DNA of 64,000 nucleotides from positions 3,162,001-3,226,000 of the forward strand of contig NZ_CP116477.1 in assembly GCF_028335745.1 (NCBI RefSeq). The letters are read 5' to 3'. A program made the translations under genes and the position numbers. Positions 1 through 9,089 of this stretch are shown in pieces (position 1 is the stretch's first letter; the number at the start of each line of letters is the position of its first letter). The notes beneath the pieces were generated by a model. That model was given only the letters and a program-made list of their open reading frames with translations, was not told where the DNA came from and did not search any database. This DNA comes from Pectobacterium sp. A5351 (GTDB lineage: Bacteria; Pseudomonadota; Gammaproteobacteria; Enterobacterales; Enterobacteriaceae).

Positions 1-134
1 ACGGTAAAACGGAGAGCGGCAGTTCAGATCTTATGTGTGCCAAAGAGTAGATTTATGGCAGAAAGCGTTGGGTTTACGCCCGGAAGAAGATGAAGGCTAC
101 TCTGACGACGAAGCGGCTATAGAAGAGCAGAAAT

Positions 135-248
135 GGTGGAGGCCCTGCCAGCTACATCCCGGCACACACGTTTCCTGCTGCGGCTGCTTCCTTCCGGACC
201 TGACCGAATCCACAGGTTAGTGTTGCGGGAGAACCGACAGGGCCTCCA
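135..248 (-). ncRNA. ffs: 4.5S RNA of the signal recognition particle
   Basis: This is the RNA scaffold of the bacterial signal recognition particle. It binds Ffh and targets nascent inner-membrane proteins to FtsY. The minus strand shows the diagnostic apical core GGTCAGGTCCGGAAGGAAGC, which holds the Ffh-binding internal loops and the GGAA tetraloop. The outer arms pair: GGAGGCCCTG near the 5' end with CAGGGCCTCC near the 3' end. The span of about 114 nt equals the E. coli RNA, and ybaZ lies next to it as in E. coli. A TATAAA box about 9 bp upstream on the minus strand is a likely -10, with no good -35. Bases 1-134 beyond it show no supported gene. Confidence 0.95.
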
Positions 249-424
249 TTGACGACTTTATAACAGCTCGCACATGATAACGACAGCGTGTCACAAAGCG
301 GTGGGCATTATCGGCGATGGGATAAGCAATTGCAAGCTAACACAGACTAACCGTTGTTTTCTTACCCACCCCACTGTGCCACTATGATACCCAATCAGTT
401 TAGGAACAGCAGGAACATCCGCTG

Positions 425-745
425 ATGTCAGAAGAAAACGATAATTTCCGCCAACGCGTTTTTCAAATCGTCGCGGCCATTCCTTACGGAAAAATAGCGA
501 CCTATGGCGACATCGCTCAGCTTGCCGACTCCCCCAGGGCATCAAGGCAAGTAGGAGGTGTATTAAAACGTCTGCCGAAGGACAGCAAACTCCCCTGGCA
601 TCGGGTAATCAATCGTAAAGGCGAAATATCGCTGGTCGGTGGAGACTATGTGCGTCAGAAATCAGCGCTGCAAGCAGAGGGCGTTATTTTCAATCGTCAG
701 GGAAAGATTGAACTGGCGAAATACCGCTGGCAATACGCGCCATAG
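425..745 (+). CDS. ybaZ: Alkyltransferase-like protein (ATL/YbaZ)
   Basis: This 106-residue protein has only the DNA-binding fold of O6-alkylguanine-DNA alkyltransferase. The active-site PCHR motif of MGMT is PWHR here (residues 57-60), so Trp58 replaces the methyl-accepting cysteine and the protein cannot be a self-methylating repair enzyme. ATL proteins bind bulky O6-alkylguanine lesions, flip the base and hand the site to nucleotide excision repair. The helix-turn-helix segment SPRASRQVGGVLKRLP is intact. The chosen ATG corresponds to an internal methionine of the longer E. coli protein and has AGGA about 10 nt upstream. The gene is monocistronic and converges on ybaY. Confidence 0.93.
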   Translation: MSEENDNFRQRVFQIVAAIPYGKIATYGDIAQLADSPRASRQVGGVLKRLPKDSKLPWHRVINRKGEISLVGGDYVRQKSALQAEGVIFNRQGKIELAKYRWQYAP

Positions 746-755
746 CGGCGCGTAT
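733..755 (+). terminator. Short hairpin at the ybaZ/ybaY convergence
   Basis: A 9-bp perfect stem (ATACGCGCC / GGCGCGTAT) encloses the ybaZ stop codon in its loop. It sits between two convergent genes 20 bp apart, so it may end transcription from both sides. There is no U-tract, so the call is weak. Confidence 0.35.
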
Positions 756-765
756 GCAGCTCATG

Positions 766-1338
766 TTACCAGGTTGCCACAGGTGACGATGCAGGTTGCC
801 CCTGAAGCATATGAGAGGTCTCATTCGCCGGGTTGGATATCATCGATCCCTGATTTTTAGCCGGTAGAGGAACAGAGGCGACAGGGACCAGCACCAAATC
901 GGCGTTATTGACCCCGTTGCTAATGACCGACAAGACGTTCTCCGTCACCATCACGACGCGATTATCAATTGCAACTGCTGCACTGAGTAAGATACGTGCG
1001 TTGGGTTGAATATCAGCCGGATTATACGGTAACTCGAATTGGAAAGGTGCCTGCTTTCCTTCTGTTCTCGTCACCCGCTGAGTAATGACTTTTGAAGGCG
1101 CATCTGCCAGCGATGCATCAGACACCGTAACGGTTAACACGGCGTTGTGAGGGAGCGTAATGCGCTGACGAATATTCACAGTACCGGTTACCGCTGGCAT
1201 GGCAACAACCGGGTGCTGTGAAGACACACTGGTGACAGGTGCACCAGTTTGAGGAGATACGCCATAATCCCCCCTCTGTGTGCATGCAGCCAGAGCCACC
1301 GATAACGTGATACCACCTAAGATATGCCATAATTTCAT
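766..1338 (-). CDS. ybaY: YbaY family outer-membrane lipoprotein
   Basis: This is a 190-residue lipoprotein of unknown function, the same length as E. coli YbaY. The N-terminus is a lipoprotein signal peptide with lipobox LAAC, so Cys19 should be the lipidated first residue; Thr20 at +2 predicts outer-membrane sorting. The body (about residues 45-150) is the YbaY/YscW beta-sandwich domain, which is also found in type III secretion pilotins, but no secretion genes lie nearby. The C-terminal 35 residues are Ser/Pro rich and probably flexible. It is divergent from tesB across a 212-bp spacer. The old product name about glycoprotein or polysaccharide metabolism has no support in this sequence. 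Confidence 0.88.
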   Translation of the reverse strand: MKLWHILGGITLSVALAACTQRGDYGVSPQTGAPVTSVSSQHPVVAMPAVTGTVNIRQRITLPHNAVLTVTVSDASLADAPSKVITQRVTRTEGKQAPFQFELPYNPADIQPNARILLSAAVAIDNRVVMVTENVLSVISNGVNNADLVLVPVASVPLPAKNQGSMISNPANETSHMLQGQPASSPVATW

Positions 1339-1550
1339 TCGGTCAGTCTCCTTTATTATTGTCAGACTACCAGTATCGAAAACTGGTACTCATAAAGAGT
1401 ATGATTCACCCAACACAATAATAATGGTGCAAAATTCTGATATTTTCCTTAAAGCCACATATTTATTGTAGTGAAAAGCCATAATTAGATATTTTAAACC
1501 TTACAAAACAAACATATAACTCGCCATTTTCATCTATTGGGGCTGATACC

Positions 1551-2414
1551 ATGAGTCAACCACTACAACACCTTCTCGACCTCCTGCATTTAGAGAAGCT
1601 CGAAGAAGGGCTATTTCGCGGACAAAGCGATGATTTGGGACTGCGCCAGGTCTTTGGCGGGCAAGTCGTAGGCCAAGCCATGTCAGCCGCCAAACAGACC
1701 GTTCCCGTAGAACGTAACATTCACTCTTTCCACAGCTACTTTTTGCTGCCCGGCGACAGCCAGAAACCGATTATTTATGACGTTGAAAACCTGCGCGATG
1801 GCAACAGTTTCAGCGCCAGACGCGTCAGTGCCATCCAGAATGGTCGCCCTATCTTTTATATGACGGCCTCGTTTCAAAGTCATGAAGAAGGGTTTGAACA
1901 CCAGAATGTGATGCCTGAGGTTCCACCGCCAGAAGCGCTGAAATCCGAGCAGGAAATCGCGCAAGATATGCAGCATCTCCTGCCGCCCCGCTTTCGCGAT
2001 AAATTCATTCAGGCCAGCCCGATTGAGATGCGTCCGGTTAAATTCCATAACCCCCTAAAAGGCGAAGTGGACGAACCGGTACGACATGTCTGGTGCCGGG
2101 CCTGCGGCCCATTGCCGGGCGATAAGCGTATTCACCAATATCTGCTTGGCTATACCTCTGACTGCAACTTCCTACTCACAGCCTTACAGCCTCATGGCGT
2201 TGGCTTTTTGGAGCCGGGTATGCAGGTCGCCACGATTGATCACTCAATGTGGTTCCACCGTGATTTCAGGTTGGATGACTGGCTGTTATACACCATAGAA
2301 AGTACATCCGCATCCGGTGCTCGTGGCTTTGTCCGTGGGCAGTTCTATACCCGAGAAGGCGTGCTGGTTGCATCCAGCGTACAGGAAGGGGTGATGCGCC
2401 GCCGCCAATCGTAA
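1551..2414 (+). CDS. tesB: Acyl-CoA thioesterase II
   Basis: TesB hydrolyses medium- and long-chain acyl-CoA to free fatty acid and CoA in the cytoplasm. The 287-residue protein has the tandem double hot-dog fold. The N-terminal half contains [22 protein letters not shown], shown here in full only to mark residues about 22-43, and the C-terminal half contains the segment around [11 protein letters not shown], which carries the family's catalytic aspartate region. The end EGVMRRR is typical of the family. The length matches E. coli TesB (286). It is transcribed alone and faces amtB tail to tail, with a strong hairpin terminator between them. No truncation or frameshift is visible. Confidence 0.95.
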   Translation: MSQPLQHLLDLLHLEKLEEGLFRGQSDDLGLRQVFGGQVVGQAMSAAKQTVPVERNIHSFHSYFLLPGDSQKPIIYDVENLRDGNSFSARRVSAIQNGRPIFYMTASFQSHEEGFEHQNVMPEVPPPEALKSEQEIAQDMQHLLPPRFRDKFIQASPIEMRPVKFHNPLKGEVDEPVRHVWCRACGPLPGDKRIHQYLLGYTSDCNFLLTALQPHGVGFLEPGMQVATIDHSMWFHRDFRLDDWLLYTIESTSASGARGFVRGQFYTREGVLVASSVQEGVMRRRQS

Positions 2415-2438
2415 AGACTGTGGCAGCCTCATAACGTA

Positions 2439-2470
2439 AAACGGGCGTGGAGGAAACTCCACGCCCGTTT
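2439..2470 (+). terminator. Bidirectional terminator between tesB and amtB
   Basis: A 14-bp perfect GC-rich stem (AAACGGGCGTGGAG / CTCCACGCCCGTTT) with a GAAA tetraloop lies in the 77-bp gap between the convergent tesB and amtB stop codons. Flanking A and T residues give a short U-tract in either direction, better on the amtB side. Confidence 0.85.
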
Positions 2471-2491
2471 GTTGCATTTGGACAAGCTCAA

Positions 2492-3784
2492 TTATTGGTT
2501 GTAAGCACTCTCACCATGGCTGTTGATGTCCAAACCTTCGCGCTCTTGATCTTCAGGAACACGCAGGCCGACAATCATATCCGCCACTTTGAAAGCGATG
2601 AATGCCACCACGCCAGACCAAACCAGAGCAATGATCACACTGAATAACTGGACCCAAACCTGATGCGCCATCGTCACGCCTTCCGCATAGCCCGTGCCAC
2701 CTAAAGATGCCGAAGTAAATACACCAGTCAGAATGCAACCAACGATACCACACACACCATGTACACCAAATACATCACATGGGTCATCCACACGCAGCCA
2801 TCTTTTCAGTACCGTAACGCCCCACAGACCGGTAATACCGCCAGCCAGACCGATGATCAGTGCACCACCGACGCCAACCGTACCCGCTGCTGGTGTGATT
2901 GCCACCAGACCCGCGATACAACCGGAGCATGCACCCAGCAGAGAAGGCTTACCGCGCACCATCCACTCACCACCAACCCACGCCAAAATCGCAGCAGCAG
3001 TAGCGACAACCGTGTTCAGGAAAGCCAGAGCAGCAATACCGTTTGCGGCACCCGCAGAACCTGCGTTAAAGCCAAACCAGCCGATGTACAGAATCGCCGT
3101 ACCGATAAACACCATCGGCAGGTTATGTGGTTTGAAGGCTTCTTTGCCAAAACCAGCACGTTTGCCCAGCAAATAAGCACCAACCAACCCAGCGACCGCG
3201 GCGTTAATGTGAACCACCGTACCACCCGCGAAGTCCAGCGCGCCATCCAATGCCAGATAACCACCGCCCCACACCATGTGCGTCATCGGTAGATAGGAGA
3301 ATGTCAGCCACAGCGCAACGAAAATCAGTACAGCAGAGAAACGGATACGTTCAGCAATCGCCCCGACAATCAGCGCAACGGTGATGCAGGCAAAGGAAGC
3401 CTGGTACGCCACGTGTACAAATTGATAGTAGGTGCCGCTAATCGATTCAATTCCGATGCCTTTCAGCATAAACGTACTGAAGCCACCGAAGAAGGCATTA
3501 CCTTCGCTGAAAGCCAGGCTATATCCGTAAACCACCCACAAGATACAAACCATCGCGAATGTTACGCTCACCTGCGTCATCATGGACAGAACGTTCTTCG
3601 AGCGGATCAGGCCGCCATAAAACAGTGCGATGCCCGGTATAGTCATAAAAAGTACCAGCGCGGTACAAATCATAATAAAAGCGTTATCCGCTTTATCAAT
3701 CGTCGGTGTTGCAGCCATTGCCCAGGACGGGAGTAATGCCGCCACACCGAGACCTAATGAAGAGAGTAATTTTTTCATTTTCAT
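2492..3784 (-). CDS. amtB: Ammonium channel AmtB
   Basis: AmtB is a trimeric inner-membrane channel that takes up ammonium when nitrogen is scarce. The 430-residue protein starts with a cleavable signal peptide ending AMA at about residue 24, followed by about 11 membrane helices. Family segments are visible, including ALFYGGLIRSKNVLSMM, FAGGTVVHINAAVAGL (first pore histidine) and GVHGVCGIVG (second pore histidine region). The cytoplasmic tail ends GLDINSHGESAYNQ, similar to E. coli. It lies 33 bp downstream of glnK and should be cotranscribed from the sigma-54 promoter before glnK. GlnK plugs the channel when nitrogen is sufficient. Confidence 0.97.
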   Translation of the reverse strand: MKMKKLLSSLGLGVAALLPSWAMAATPTIDKADNAFIMICTALVLFMTIPGIALFYGGLIRSKNVLSMMTQVSVTFAMVCILWVVYGYSLAFSEGNAFFGGFSTFMLKGIGIESISGTYYQFVHVAYQASFACITVALIVGAIAERIRFSAVLIFVALWLTFSYLPMTHMVWGGGYLALDGALDFAGGTVVHINAAVAGLVGAYLLGKRAGFGKEAFKPHNLPMVFIGTAILYIGWFGFNAGSAGAANGIAALAFLNTVVATAAAILAWVGGEWMVRGKPSLLGACSGCIAGLVAITPAAGTVGVGGALIIGLAGGITGLWGVTVLKRWLRVDDPCDVFGVHGVCGIVGCILTGVFTSASLGGTGYAEGVTMAHQVWVQLFSVIIALVWSGVVAFIAFKVADMIVGLRVPEDQEREGLDINSHGESAYNQ

Positions 3785-3817
3785 CCATCCCTATTTACGT
3801 ATCTACGTTAGGTGTTG

Positions 3818-4156
3818 TTAAAGTGCGGCTTCGTCAGTTTCACCCGTACGAATACGGATAACCCTTTGCAACTCGGCGACAAAAATTTTGCCATCACCAA
3901 TTTTTCCGGTGTACGCCGCTTTGCTGATAACATCGATCACTTCATCCAATTGGTCGTCTGCAATCGCAATATCAATTTTTACTTTGGGTAAAAAGTTAAC
4001 GCTATATTCTGCACCACGGTAGAGTTCCGCGTGCCCCTTCTGACGACCAAATCCTTTCACCTCAGTGACGGTGAGCCCCTGGATGCCGACAGAAGATAAC
4101 GCTTCACGTACATCTTCCAGCTTGAATGGTTTTATCACCACAGTAACCAGTTTCAT
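3818..4156 (-). CDS. glnK: Nitrogen regulatory PII protein GlnK
   Basis: GlnK is a 112-residue trimeric PII signalling protein. It senses 2-oxoglutarate and ATP/ADP and is uridylylated by GlnD when nitrogen is low. The T-loop is intact, with Tyr51 in GAEYSVNFLPK, the conserved uridylylation site and the loop that inserts into AmtB. The C-terminal signature KIGDGKIFV is present. It is the first gene of the glnK-amtB operon, which suggests it is GlnK and not the GlnB paralogue. Regulation by NtrC and sigma-54 is supported by the promoter and the upstream dyad listed separately. Confidence 0.96.
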   Translation of the reverse strand: MKLVTVVIKPFKLEDVREALSSVGIQGLTVTEVKGFGRQKGHAELYRGAEYSVNFLPKVKIDIAIADDQLDEVIDVISKAAYTGKIGDGKIFVAELQRVIRIRTGETDEAAL

Positions 4157-4244
4157 TTGTCTTCCCCCTAGCCATTACGTTCAGGCTTTCGCCCGTCACT
4201 TGTTCGATTACGTGCTCTATGAAGTAGGTCTACGTCATGACTAA

Positions 4245-4260
4245 AGCAAAGGGTGTGCCA
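4245..4260 (-). promoter_or_regulatory. Sigma-54 promoter of glnK-amtB
   Basis: The minus strand reads TGGCACACCCTTTGCT, an exact match to the RpoN consensus TGGCAC-N5-TTGCW with the GG and GC elements correctly spaced. It lies about 90 bp upstream of the glnK start, so the untranslated leader would be about 75-80 nt. Confidence 0.93.
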
Positions 4261-4368
4261 TAAATGATTTATCTGGCATAAATCAGGAAAGAGAACGCGA
4301 TTAACGATAAGAAAGGGCAAAAAGAAAACACAGCGGGAAAGAAATGCAGGAAGAACCGGGCAAGAATT

Positions 4369-4383
4369 GCACTATTTTAGTGC
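4369..4383 (-). promoter_or_regulatory. Probable NtrC binding site upstream of glnK
   Basis: GCACTATTTTAGTGC is a perfect dyad that fits the NtrC half-site spacing (GCAC-N7-GTGC). It lies about 110 bp upstream of the sigma-54 promoter, a normal enhancer distance. A weaker half-site-like sequence lies at about 4390-4404. The 4157-4515 gap between glnK and mdlB otherwise holds only the promoter and the inverted repeat at 4467-4493. Confidence 0.75.
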
Positions 4384-4466
4384 GCGAGGGGTGTTTTCAG
4401 TGCAGTACAGGTAAAAACCGGAATCACGATGCTTACTGATGGTGCGAAGCCGTGAGCAGACTGTCA

Positions 4467-4493
4467 GTCTGCACCACTCAAGGCGGTGCAGAC
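4467..4493 (-). repeat. Perfect inverted repeat downstream of mdlB
   Basis: A 9-bp perfect stem (GTCTGCACC / GGTGCAGAC) with a 9-nt loop lies 23 bp past the mdlB stop codon. It could be the mdlAB terminator, but no U-tract follows on the minus strand. Its arms contain GCACC/GGTGC, which resemble NtrC half-sites, although the spacing is wrong for a standard site. Confidence 0.5.
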
Positions 4494-4515
4494 CACAGAA
4501 TGACAGCTAATAGAG

Positions 4516-6291
4516 TTAGGCAATGCAAGGCTCAGTGCTGGTGGCTGCAAGATCCTCTCCGGCGAGTTGCAACTGATACATTTGATAATAGCGCCCTTGC
4601 TGTTGCAGCAGTTGATCATGTGTTCCCCGTTCAACGGTTTGTCCATGATGGAGCACCATAATCGTGTCGGCCTCAACGATAGTAGAAAGCCGATGGGCGA
4701 TGATAATCAAGGTCGTCTGTTCCCTGATGATACGGAGCGCCTTTTGCACCGCCTGTTCCGTGCCAGAGTCAATATTCGCCGTCGCTTCATCGAGAATCAA
4801 AATCTTAGGCGTTTGCACCAGTACCCGCGCTATCGCCAACAGCTGCTTTTGTCCGGTAGACAGGTTATTCCCCTGCTCGCCAATGCGCGTATGCAGCCCT
4901 TCAGGGAAAGCCCGAACCAGTTCGACAAGCTGTACCACTTCCAGCACGTGCCAGACGGCTTCTTCGCTGATATCACGCCCCAGCGTCACATTCACAAACA
5001 TGGATTCCGCCAGCACAACCGGATCCTGTTGCACCATTGCCACATTTTGGCGCAACACCGCATGAGAGAGCATCGACAGCGGGCGGCCATCCAGCCGAAT
5101 CTCACCTTCATCCGGCGCGTAATACCCCATCAGCAAGCTGGCTAGCGTACTTTTCCCACTGCCGGTATGCCCGACCAGCGCGACGAACCCGCGCTCTGGG
5201 ATCGTCAGCGAGATATTCTGTAGCACGCGTTTTTCTGTACCATATGAGAAAGAGACATCGTCAATATCGACGCGCCCCGTCGCCAAAGGACGCTCGTCAT
5301 CGCCGTAGCTCTGCTTTTTGCCATCCATCAATTCAAAGATACGTTCACCAGCGACGACCGCCTGCTGCAACATGGATTGCTGGGTTGTCAGTTCTATCAG
5401 CGGTTCATTCAGACGGCCCAAATAGTTGATAAACGCGTACAAGACCCCGACGCCAACCGATCCCATCGAACTGAAACCAAATTGGATCAACAAACCACAC
5501 AGCACCATCGCAGCAAACAGGCTCAGCAGTGGCCGCAGCAGGAAACCTTCCAGACGCAACGCCTTCATTCGCACGTCATAATGCGCGTGGCTGGCGGCCC
5601 CCAGTTTCTTGCCAAAGCGGGCCTGCTGGCGAAACTGCTGAATGACGCCCATGCCATTAATCACTTCGTTGAAACCATCATTAATGTCGGCCAGATAGCT
5701 TCGCACCTTGCGTACAATCGGCGTACTGAAACGATGGTACAGCGCCATGACCACCGCGACCGCAGGGAAAATCATCAGCGCAATCAGCGCCATCTGCCAG
5801 CTCAGGCTGAACATCGCCACCAGCATCGCACCGACCAGCGCCGCACTGCGTAATACCGTTGACACCACCATGACGTACAGATCTTTGACGACCTCGGTGT
5901 CATTGGTGACGCGTGAAATCAGTTGTCCAACGGGTTGCGTATCGAATGTGCTCAGTGGCTGGCGCAAAGCCGCATCCATTACATCAATGCGCAGTTGCTG
6001 AACGACACCGACCGCTACGCGGTTAAACAACAGCGTCTGAAAATAGTGCAGCAGTGCCGCCAGAACTTGCAGCAGGATGTAGGCCATCGCCAGACCCGCC
6101 GCAATCGCCAGCGGGAATTCGCCTTTGGCCACCAGAACATCAATAAAATAACTCACCAATATAGGGCCGGAAACTTCTGCGGCAGCAGCAACCCACAACA
6201 TCACGACACCTGACATCAGCGGTTTTCGCCAGGGTGAACCATAGGCCAACAGGCGTTTCAGGGTTGGCCAAAACTGTTGAGGGCTATTCAT
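4516..6291 (-). CDS. mdlB: Heterodimeric ABC exporter subunit MdlB
   Basis: MdlB is a 591-residue half-transporter: an N-terminal six-helix exporter domain (about residues 20-310) fused to a C-terminal ATPase. Walker A is GHTGSGKS (374-381) and Walker B is ILILDEAT (497-504) with the catalytic glutamate. The signature motif is LSTGQ (477-481) where the canonical form is LSGGQ. The partner MdlA has the complementary defect (Asp for the catalytic Glu), so one of the two composite ATP sites is probably degenerate, as in other heterodimeric exporters. The gene overlaps mdlA by 4 bp (ATGA), indicating translational coupling. The substrate is not evident from sequence; the old name means multidrug-resistance-like. 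Confidence 0.93.
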   Translation of the reverse strand: MNSPQQFWPTLKRLLAYGSPWRKPLMSGVVMLWVAAAAEVSGPILVSYFIDVLVAKGEFPLAIAAGLAMAYILLQVLAALLHYFQTLLFNRVAVGVVQQLRIDVMDAALRQPLSTFDTQPVGQLISRVTNDTEVVKDLYVMVVSTVLRSAALVGAMLVAMFSLSWQMALIALMIFPAVAVVMALYHRFSTPIVRKVRSYLADINDGFNEVINGMGVIQQFRQQARFGKKLGAASHAHYDVRMKALRLEGFLLRPLLSLFAAMVLCGLLIQFGFSSMGSVGVGVLYAFINYLGRLNEPLIELTTQQSMLQQAVVAGERIFELMDGKKQSYGDDERPLATGRVDIDDVSFSYGTEKRVLQNISLTIPERGFVALVGHTGSGKSTLASLLMGYYAPDEGEIRLDGRPLSMLSHAVLRQNVAMVQQDPVVLAESMFVNVTLGRDISEEAVWHVLEVVQLVELVRAFPEGLHTRIGEQGNNLSTGQKQLLAIARVLVQTPKILILDEATANIDSGTEQAVQKALRIIREQTTLIIIAHRLSTIVEADTIMVLHHGQTVERGTHDQLLQQQGRYYQMYQLQLAGEDLAATSTEPCIA

Positions 6292-8054
6292 TTTTTCGTT
6301 CCTTCCACCAGCGGTACATCATCCAGCGCCGCCTCCAGCTGTTGATAGCGGTGCATATCCCGATACCAGCCGGGTTCTGCCGCCAGCGCCCGATGTGTGC
6401 CACGCTGCACCGTTTGTCCTTGCTGCAACACCACGATTTCATTCGCTTCAGTGAGGGCTGACAGGCGATGCGCGCTGATGATCAACGTCCGTTTTTCGCC
6501 CCATGTTTTAAGATTCTGCAAAATCTGGTGCTCTGTTCGCCCATCCACCGCAGACAGCGCATCGTCCAGCACCAGAATTTCAGCATCCAGCAGCAGCGCA
6601 CGGGCAATCGCAATCCGCTGTTTTTGACCGCCAGATAACATCACACCACGCTCACCCACCTCAGTCTGGTAACCCTGAGGCAAACGCAGAATGTCGTCAT
6701 GAACGCTGGCAAGCCGCGCCGCCTGTTCAATCTCTTGTTGCGTGGCATCAGGTCGACCGAGTGCAATGTTTTGCGCCACCGTGTCCGAAAACAAGAAGGG
6801 CATTTGCCCGACAACAGCAAAACGGCTTCGTAGTTCATCCAGCCGGATAGCATTCAATGGACGATCGTGATAACGAATCTCTCCCGATTGGGTATCGAAA
6901 TGACGCAAAATCAACGCCAGCAGCGTACTTTTACCCGACCCCGTCGGACCACATAATCCCAACATATTGCCTGGAGCCAGCGTAAATTGAATGTGCTGTA
7001 AGGCATCGCGGGTATTATCCAGGTAGCGAAACGCGGCGATGTTCACCGCCAACACGCCCCGCTCGGCGGGCAATGATTCCTCGCCGTCTTTCACCACGAG
7101 TTCTTCCGCCAGTAACTGACGAATACGGCTATATGCCGCGCTACCGCGCTCAACAATGTTAAACATCCAGGCCAGCGCCAGCATCGGCCATATCATCAAT
7201 CCCAGATACATAACAAAGCTGGTCAACAAACCTAACGTCAGCGAACCGTTAATCACCATCCAACTGCCGCCACCAATCGCCAGTAAATTCGACAGCCCGA
7301 CAGCAATATAGATGGTGGGGTCGAAGCGGGCATCAACGCGGGCGACGTGCATATTTTTGGCCCCGGCTTCCGCCGCAACCTGCGCAAAACGTGCTGATTG
7401 ATAGTTTTCCAACCCAAAGGCTTTAATCATGCGAATGCTGGTCAAGCTTTCCTGCGCCTGATCGTTCAACGAAGAAAACGCGGCCTGTGCGGATTTAAAA
7501 CGGTTATGTAACTGGGTACCGTAGCGTTTGATGAAAATCGCCATGACCGGCATCGGAAGCAGCGCCAGCAGGGTCAGTTCCCAACTGATCTGCGTACACA
7601 TGACAACCAGCACCGCACAGCCCATCACCATCGAATCGACCAGCGTTAGCACACCTTCTCCAGCGGCAAAGACCACGCGATCGACATCGTTAGTGGCACG
7701 TGCCATCAGATCGCCGGTACGGTGACGCTGGTAAAACGCCGGATGCTGGCGACTCAGTTGACGGTAAAAATCCTCCCGTAACTCAACCGCCAACTGGTAT
7801 GAAGCACCGAACAGGAACACGCGCCACACATAGCGCAGTAGATAGACCATGACGGCAGTCAGCAGCATCACGCCAATCCACTTCATCATTTCGGCCATCG
7901 ACATGCCGTGTTGCGTCACGCCATCGACGATCACGCCAACCAGTTTAGGAGGAAGCAATTGCAGAATGGCAATCACAATCAATAGCGCAATCGCACCCAG
8001 ATAGCGCCGCCATTCACGGCGAAAATACCAACTCAGTTGAGCAAACAGTCTCAC
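6288..8054 (-). CDS. mdlA: Heterodimeric ABC exporter subunit MdlA
   Basis: MdlA is a 588-residue half-transporter with the same architecture as MdlB: a transmembrane domain followed by an ATPase with Walker A GPTGSGKS, a canonical signature LSGGQKQ and the switch histidine in ISAHRLSAL. The Walker B region reads [13 protein letters not shown], so Asp sits where the catalytic Glu is expected. That pairs with the non-canonical LSTGQ of MdlB to form one weakened ATP site. It is the first gene of the mdlAB operon. In E. coli decR directly precedes mdlA; here an ERIC repeat fills most of the 203-bp gap between decR and mdlA, which are read in the same direction. Confidence 0.93.
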   Translation of the reverse strand: MRLFAQLSWYFRREWRRYLGAIALLIVIAILQLLPPKLVGVIVDGVTQHGMSMAEMMKWIGVMLLTAVMVYLLRYVWRVFLFGASYQLAVELREDFYRQLSRQHPAFYQRHRTGDLMARATNDVDRVVFAAGEGVLTLVDSMVMGCAVLVVMCTQISWELTLLALLPMPVMAIFIKRYGTQLHNRFKSAQAAFSSLNDQAQESLTSIRMIKAFGLENYQSARFAQVAAEAGAKNMHVARVDARFDPTIYIAVGLSNLLAIGGGSWMVINGSLTLGLLTSFVMYLGLMIWPMLALAWMFNIVERGSAAYSRIRQLLAEELVVKDGEESLPAERGVLAVNIAAFRYLDNTRDALQHIQFTLAPGNMLGLCGPTGSGKSTLLALILRHFDTQSGEIRYHDRPLNAIRLDELRSRFAVVGQMPFLFSDTVAQNIALGRPDATQQEIEQAARLASVHDDILRLPQGYQTEVGERGVMLSGGQKQRIAIARALLLDAEILVLDDALSAVDGRTEHQILQNLKTWGEKRTLIISAHRLSALTEANEIVVLQQGQTVQRGTHRALAAEPGWYRDMHRYQQLEAALDDVPLVEGTKK

Positions 8055-8120
8055 GCGGTTTTCATTCCAATAGCCAGACGGGTCATGACAGACTCAGAAA
8101 AGTGATTATACAAAAGACGG

Positions 8121-8247
<127 letters not shown>

Positions 8248-8257
8248 GAACGATGAA

Positions 8258-8719
8258 TCACAGGGATAAGGGCAATGCCGTGGTATGTTTGATTCGTTCC
8301 ATAGCAAAGCTAGATGTTACATCGACCAACCCGGGAATACCATTCACCAGCCGCTTATAGAAATCATCATAGCTTTTCATATCAGCAACCTGAACCTGCA
8401 TCAGGTAATCGTATTCGCCAGCCATACGATAAAAAGCCAGCACTTCAGGCATATCGGACACTACGCGGGTGAAGGTCTGATACCAGTCGCGGTTGTGCTG
8501 CTGCGTCTTCAATAAGACAAACGCCGTCAGCCCTAATCCCAGACGCTCATTATCCAACAGCGCCACCCGAGCCCGGATAATACCGTCTTCTTCAAGACGC
8601 TTTAGGCGTTTCCAGCACGGCGTGGATGTCAGATTAACCGCATCGGCCAGCGTCTGTAGCGAAAGCGTACAATCCTGTTGCAACATACTCAGCAGGGTGC
8701 GATCAATTTTATCCAACAT
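8258..8719 (-). CDS. decR: Lrp/AsnC-family regulator, DecR type
   Basis: This 153-residue regulator has an N-terminal winged helix-turn-helix (about residues 1-60, including [20 protein letters not shown]) and a C-terminal RAM ligand-binding domain (about 68-145). It closely resembles E. coli YbaO/DecR, which senses cysteine and activates cysteine-degrading genes. It is divergent from a PLP-dependent cysteine synthase-like gene at 9090, and from memory the same pairing in Pantoea was described as a cysteine-inducible desulfhydrase with its regulator. I therefore infer that it activates the divergent gene. The motif [11 protein letters not shown] in the recognition helix is typical of the group. 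Confidence 0.88.
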   Translation of the reverse strand: MLDKIDRTLLSMLQQDCTLSLQTLADAVNLTSTPCWKRLKRLEEDGIIRARVALLDNERLGLGLTAFVLLKTQQHNRDWYQTFTRVVSDMPEVLAFYRMAGEYDYLMQVQVADMKSYDDFYKRLVNGIPGLVDVTSSFAMERIKHTTALPLSL

Positions 8720-9089
8720 AGTTTTTACCTAATTAGTTTTTACCTGATATAGCTTTACCCACTATAGTGCTGCGCGATAGAAAACTTCCCCTACTTTCCG
8801 CCATTAAGAGAGAAAAGCAATGTTCTTGCCGTTTAAAGCCACGCGAATAGCATTATTGGCACCATCGGCATGCGATAGACGTCAATGGACGTCGTTGCAC
8901 AGACCCAGCCGTCGCCATGATATTTGAGGTAACAACTTACCGCTCGACTTGCATAGCAAAATCATCCCTATTAAAACAATTCAGGAGTAAAATATTCCCT
9001 AAAACACCCCATGAAGAGATAAAAAGGTAATTTTTTTATCCTGAAAACTCGTTACTCTATTCACATCACTGTCTAACCGAGTTTTCATC
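8720..9089. promoter_or_regulatory. Divergent regulatory region between decR and the cysteine enzyme gene
   Basis: This 370-bp gap has no convincing reading frame. It holds the promoters of two divergent genes. The clearest signal is the dyad GATAAAAA-N7-TTTTTATC at 9018-9040, about 50 bp before the downstream ATG, a candidate operator for the Lrp-family regulator. Two copies of GACGTC separated by four bases lie at 8878-8893. Lrp-type proteins often bind several degenerate AT-rich sites, so further sites may exist that I cannot define by eye. Confidence 0.5.

Noticed and set aside
35..220. Open frame across the 4.5S RNA gene
   Set aside because: It overlaps ffs on the opposite strand and resembles no family.
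2694..3292. Long open frames opposite amtB
   Set aside because: These are antisense shadows of a clear amtB gene; their composition is biased and no family is recognised.
5377..5853. Open frame of 158 codons opposite mdlB
   Set aside because: Gln/His/Arg-rich translation typical of an antisense shadow.
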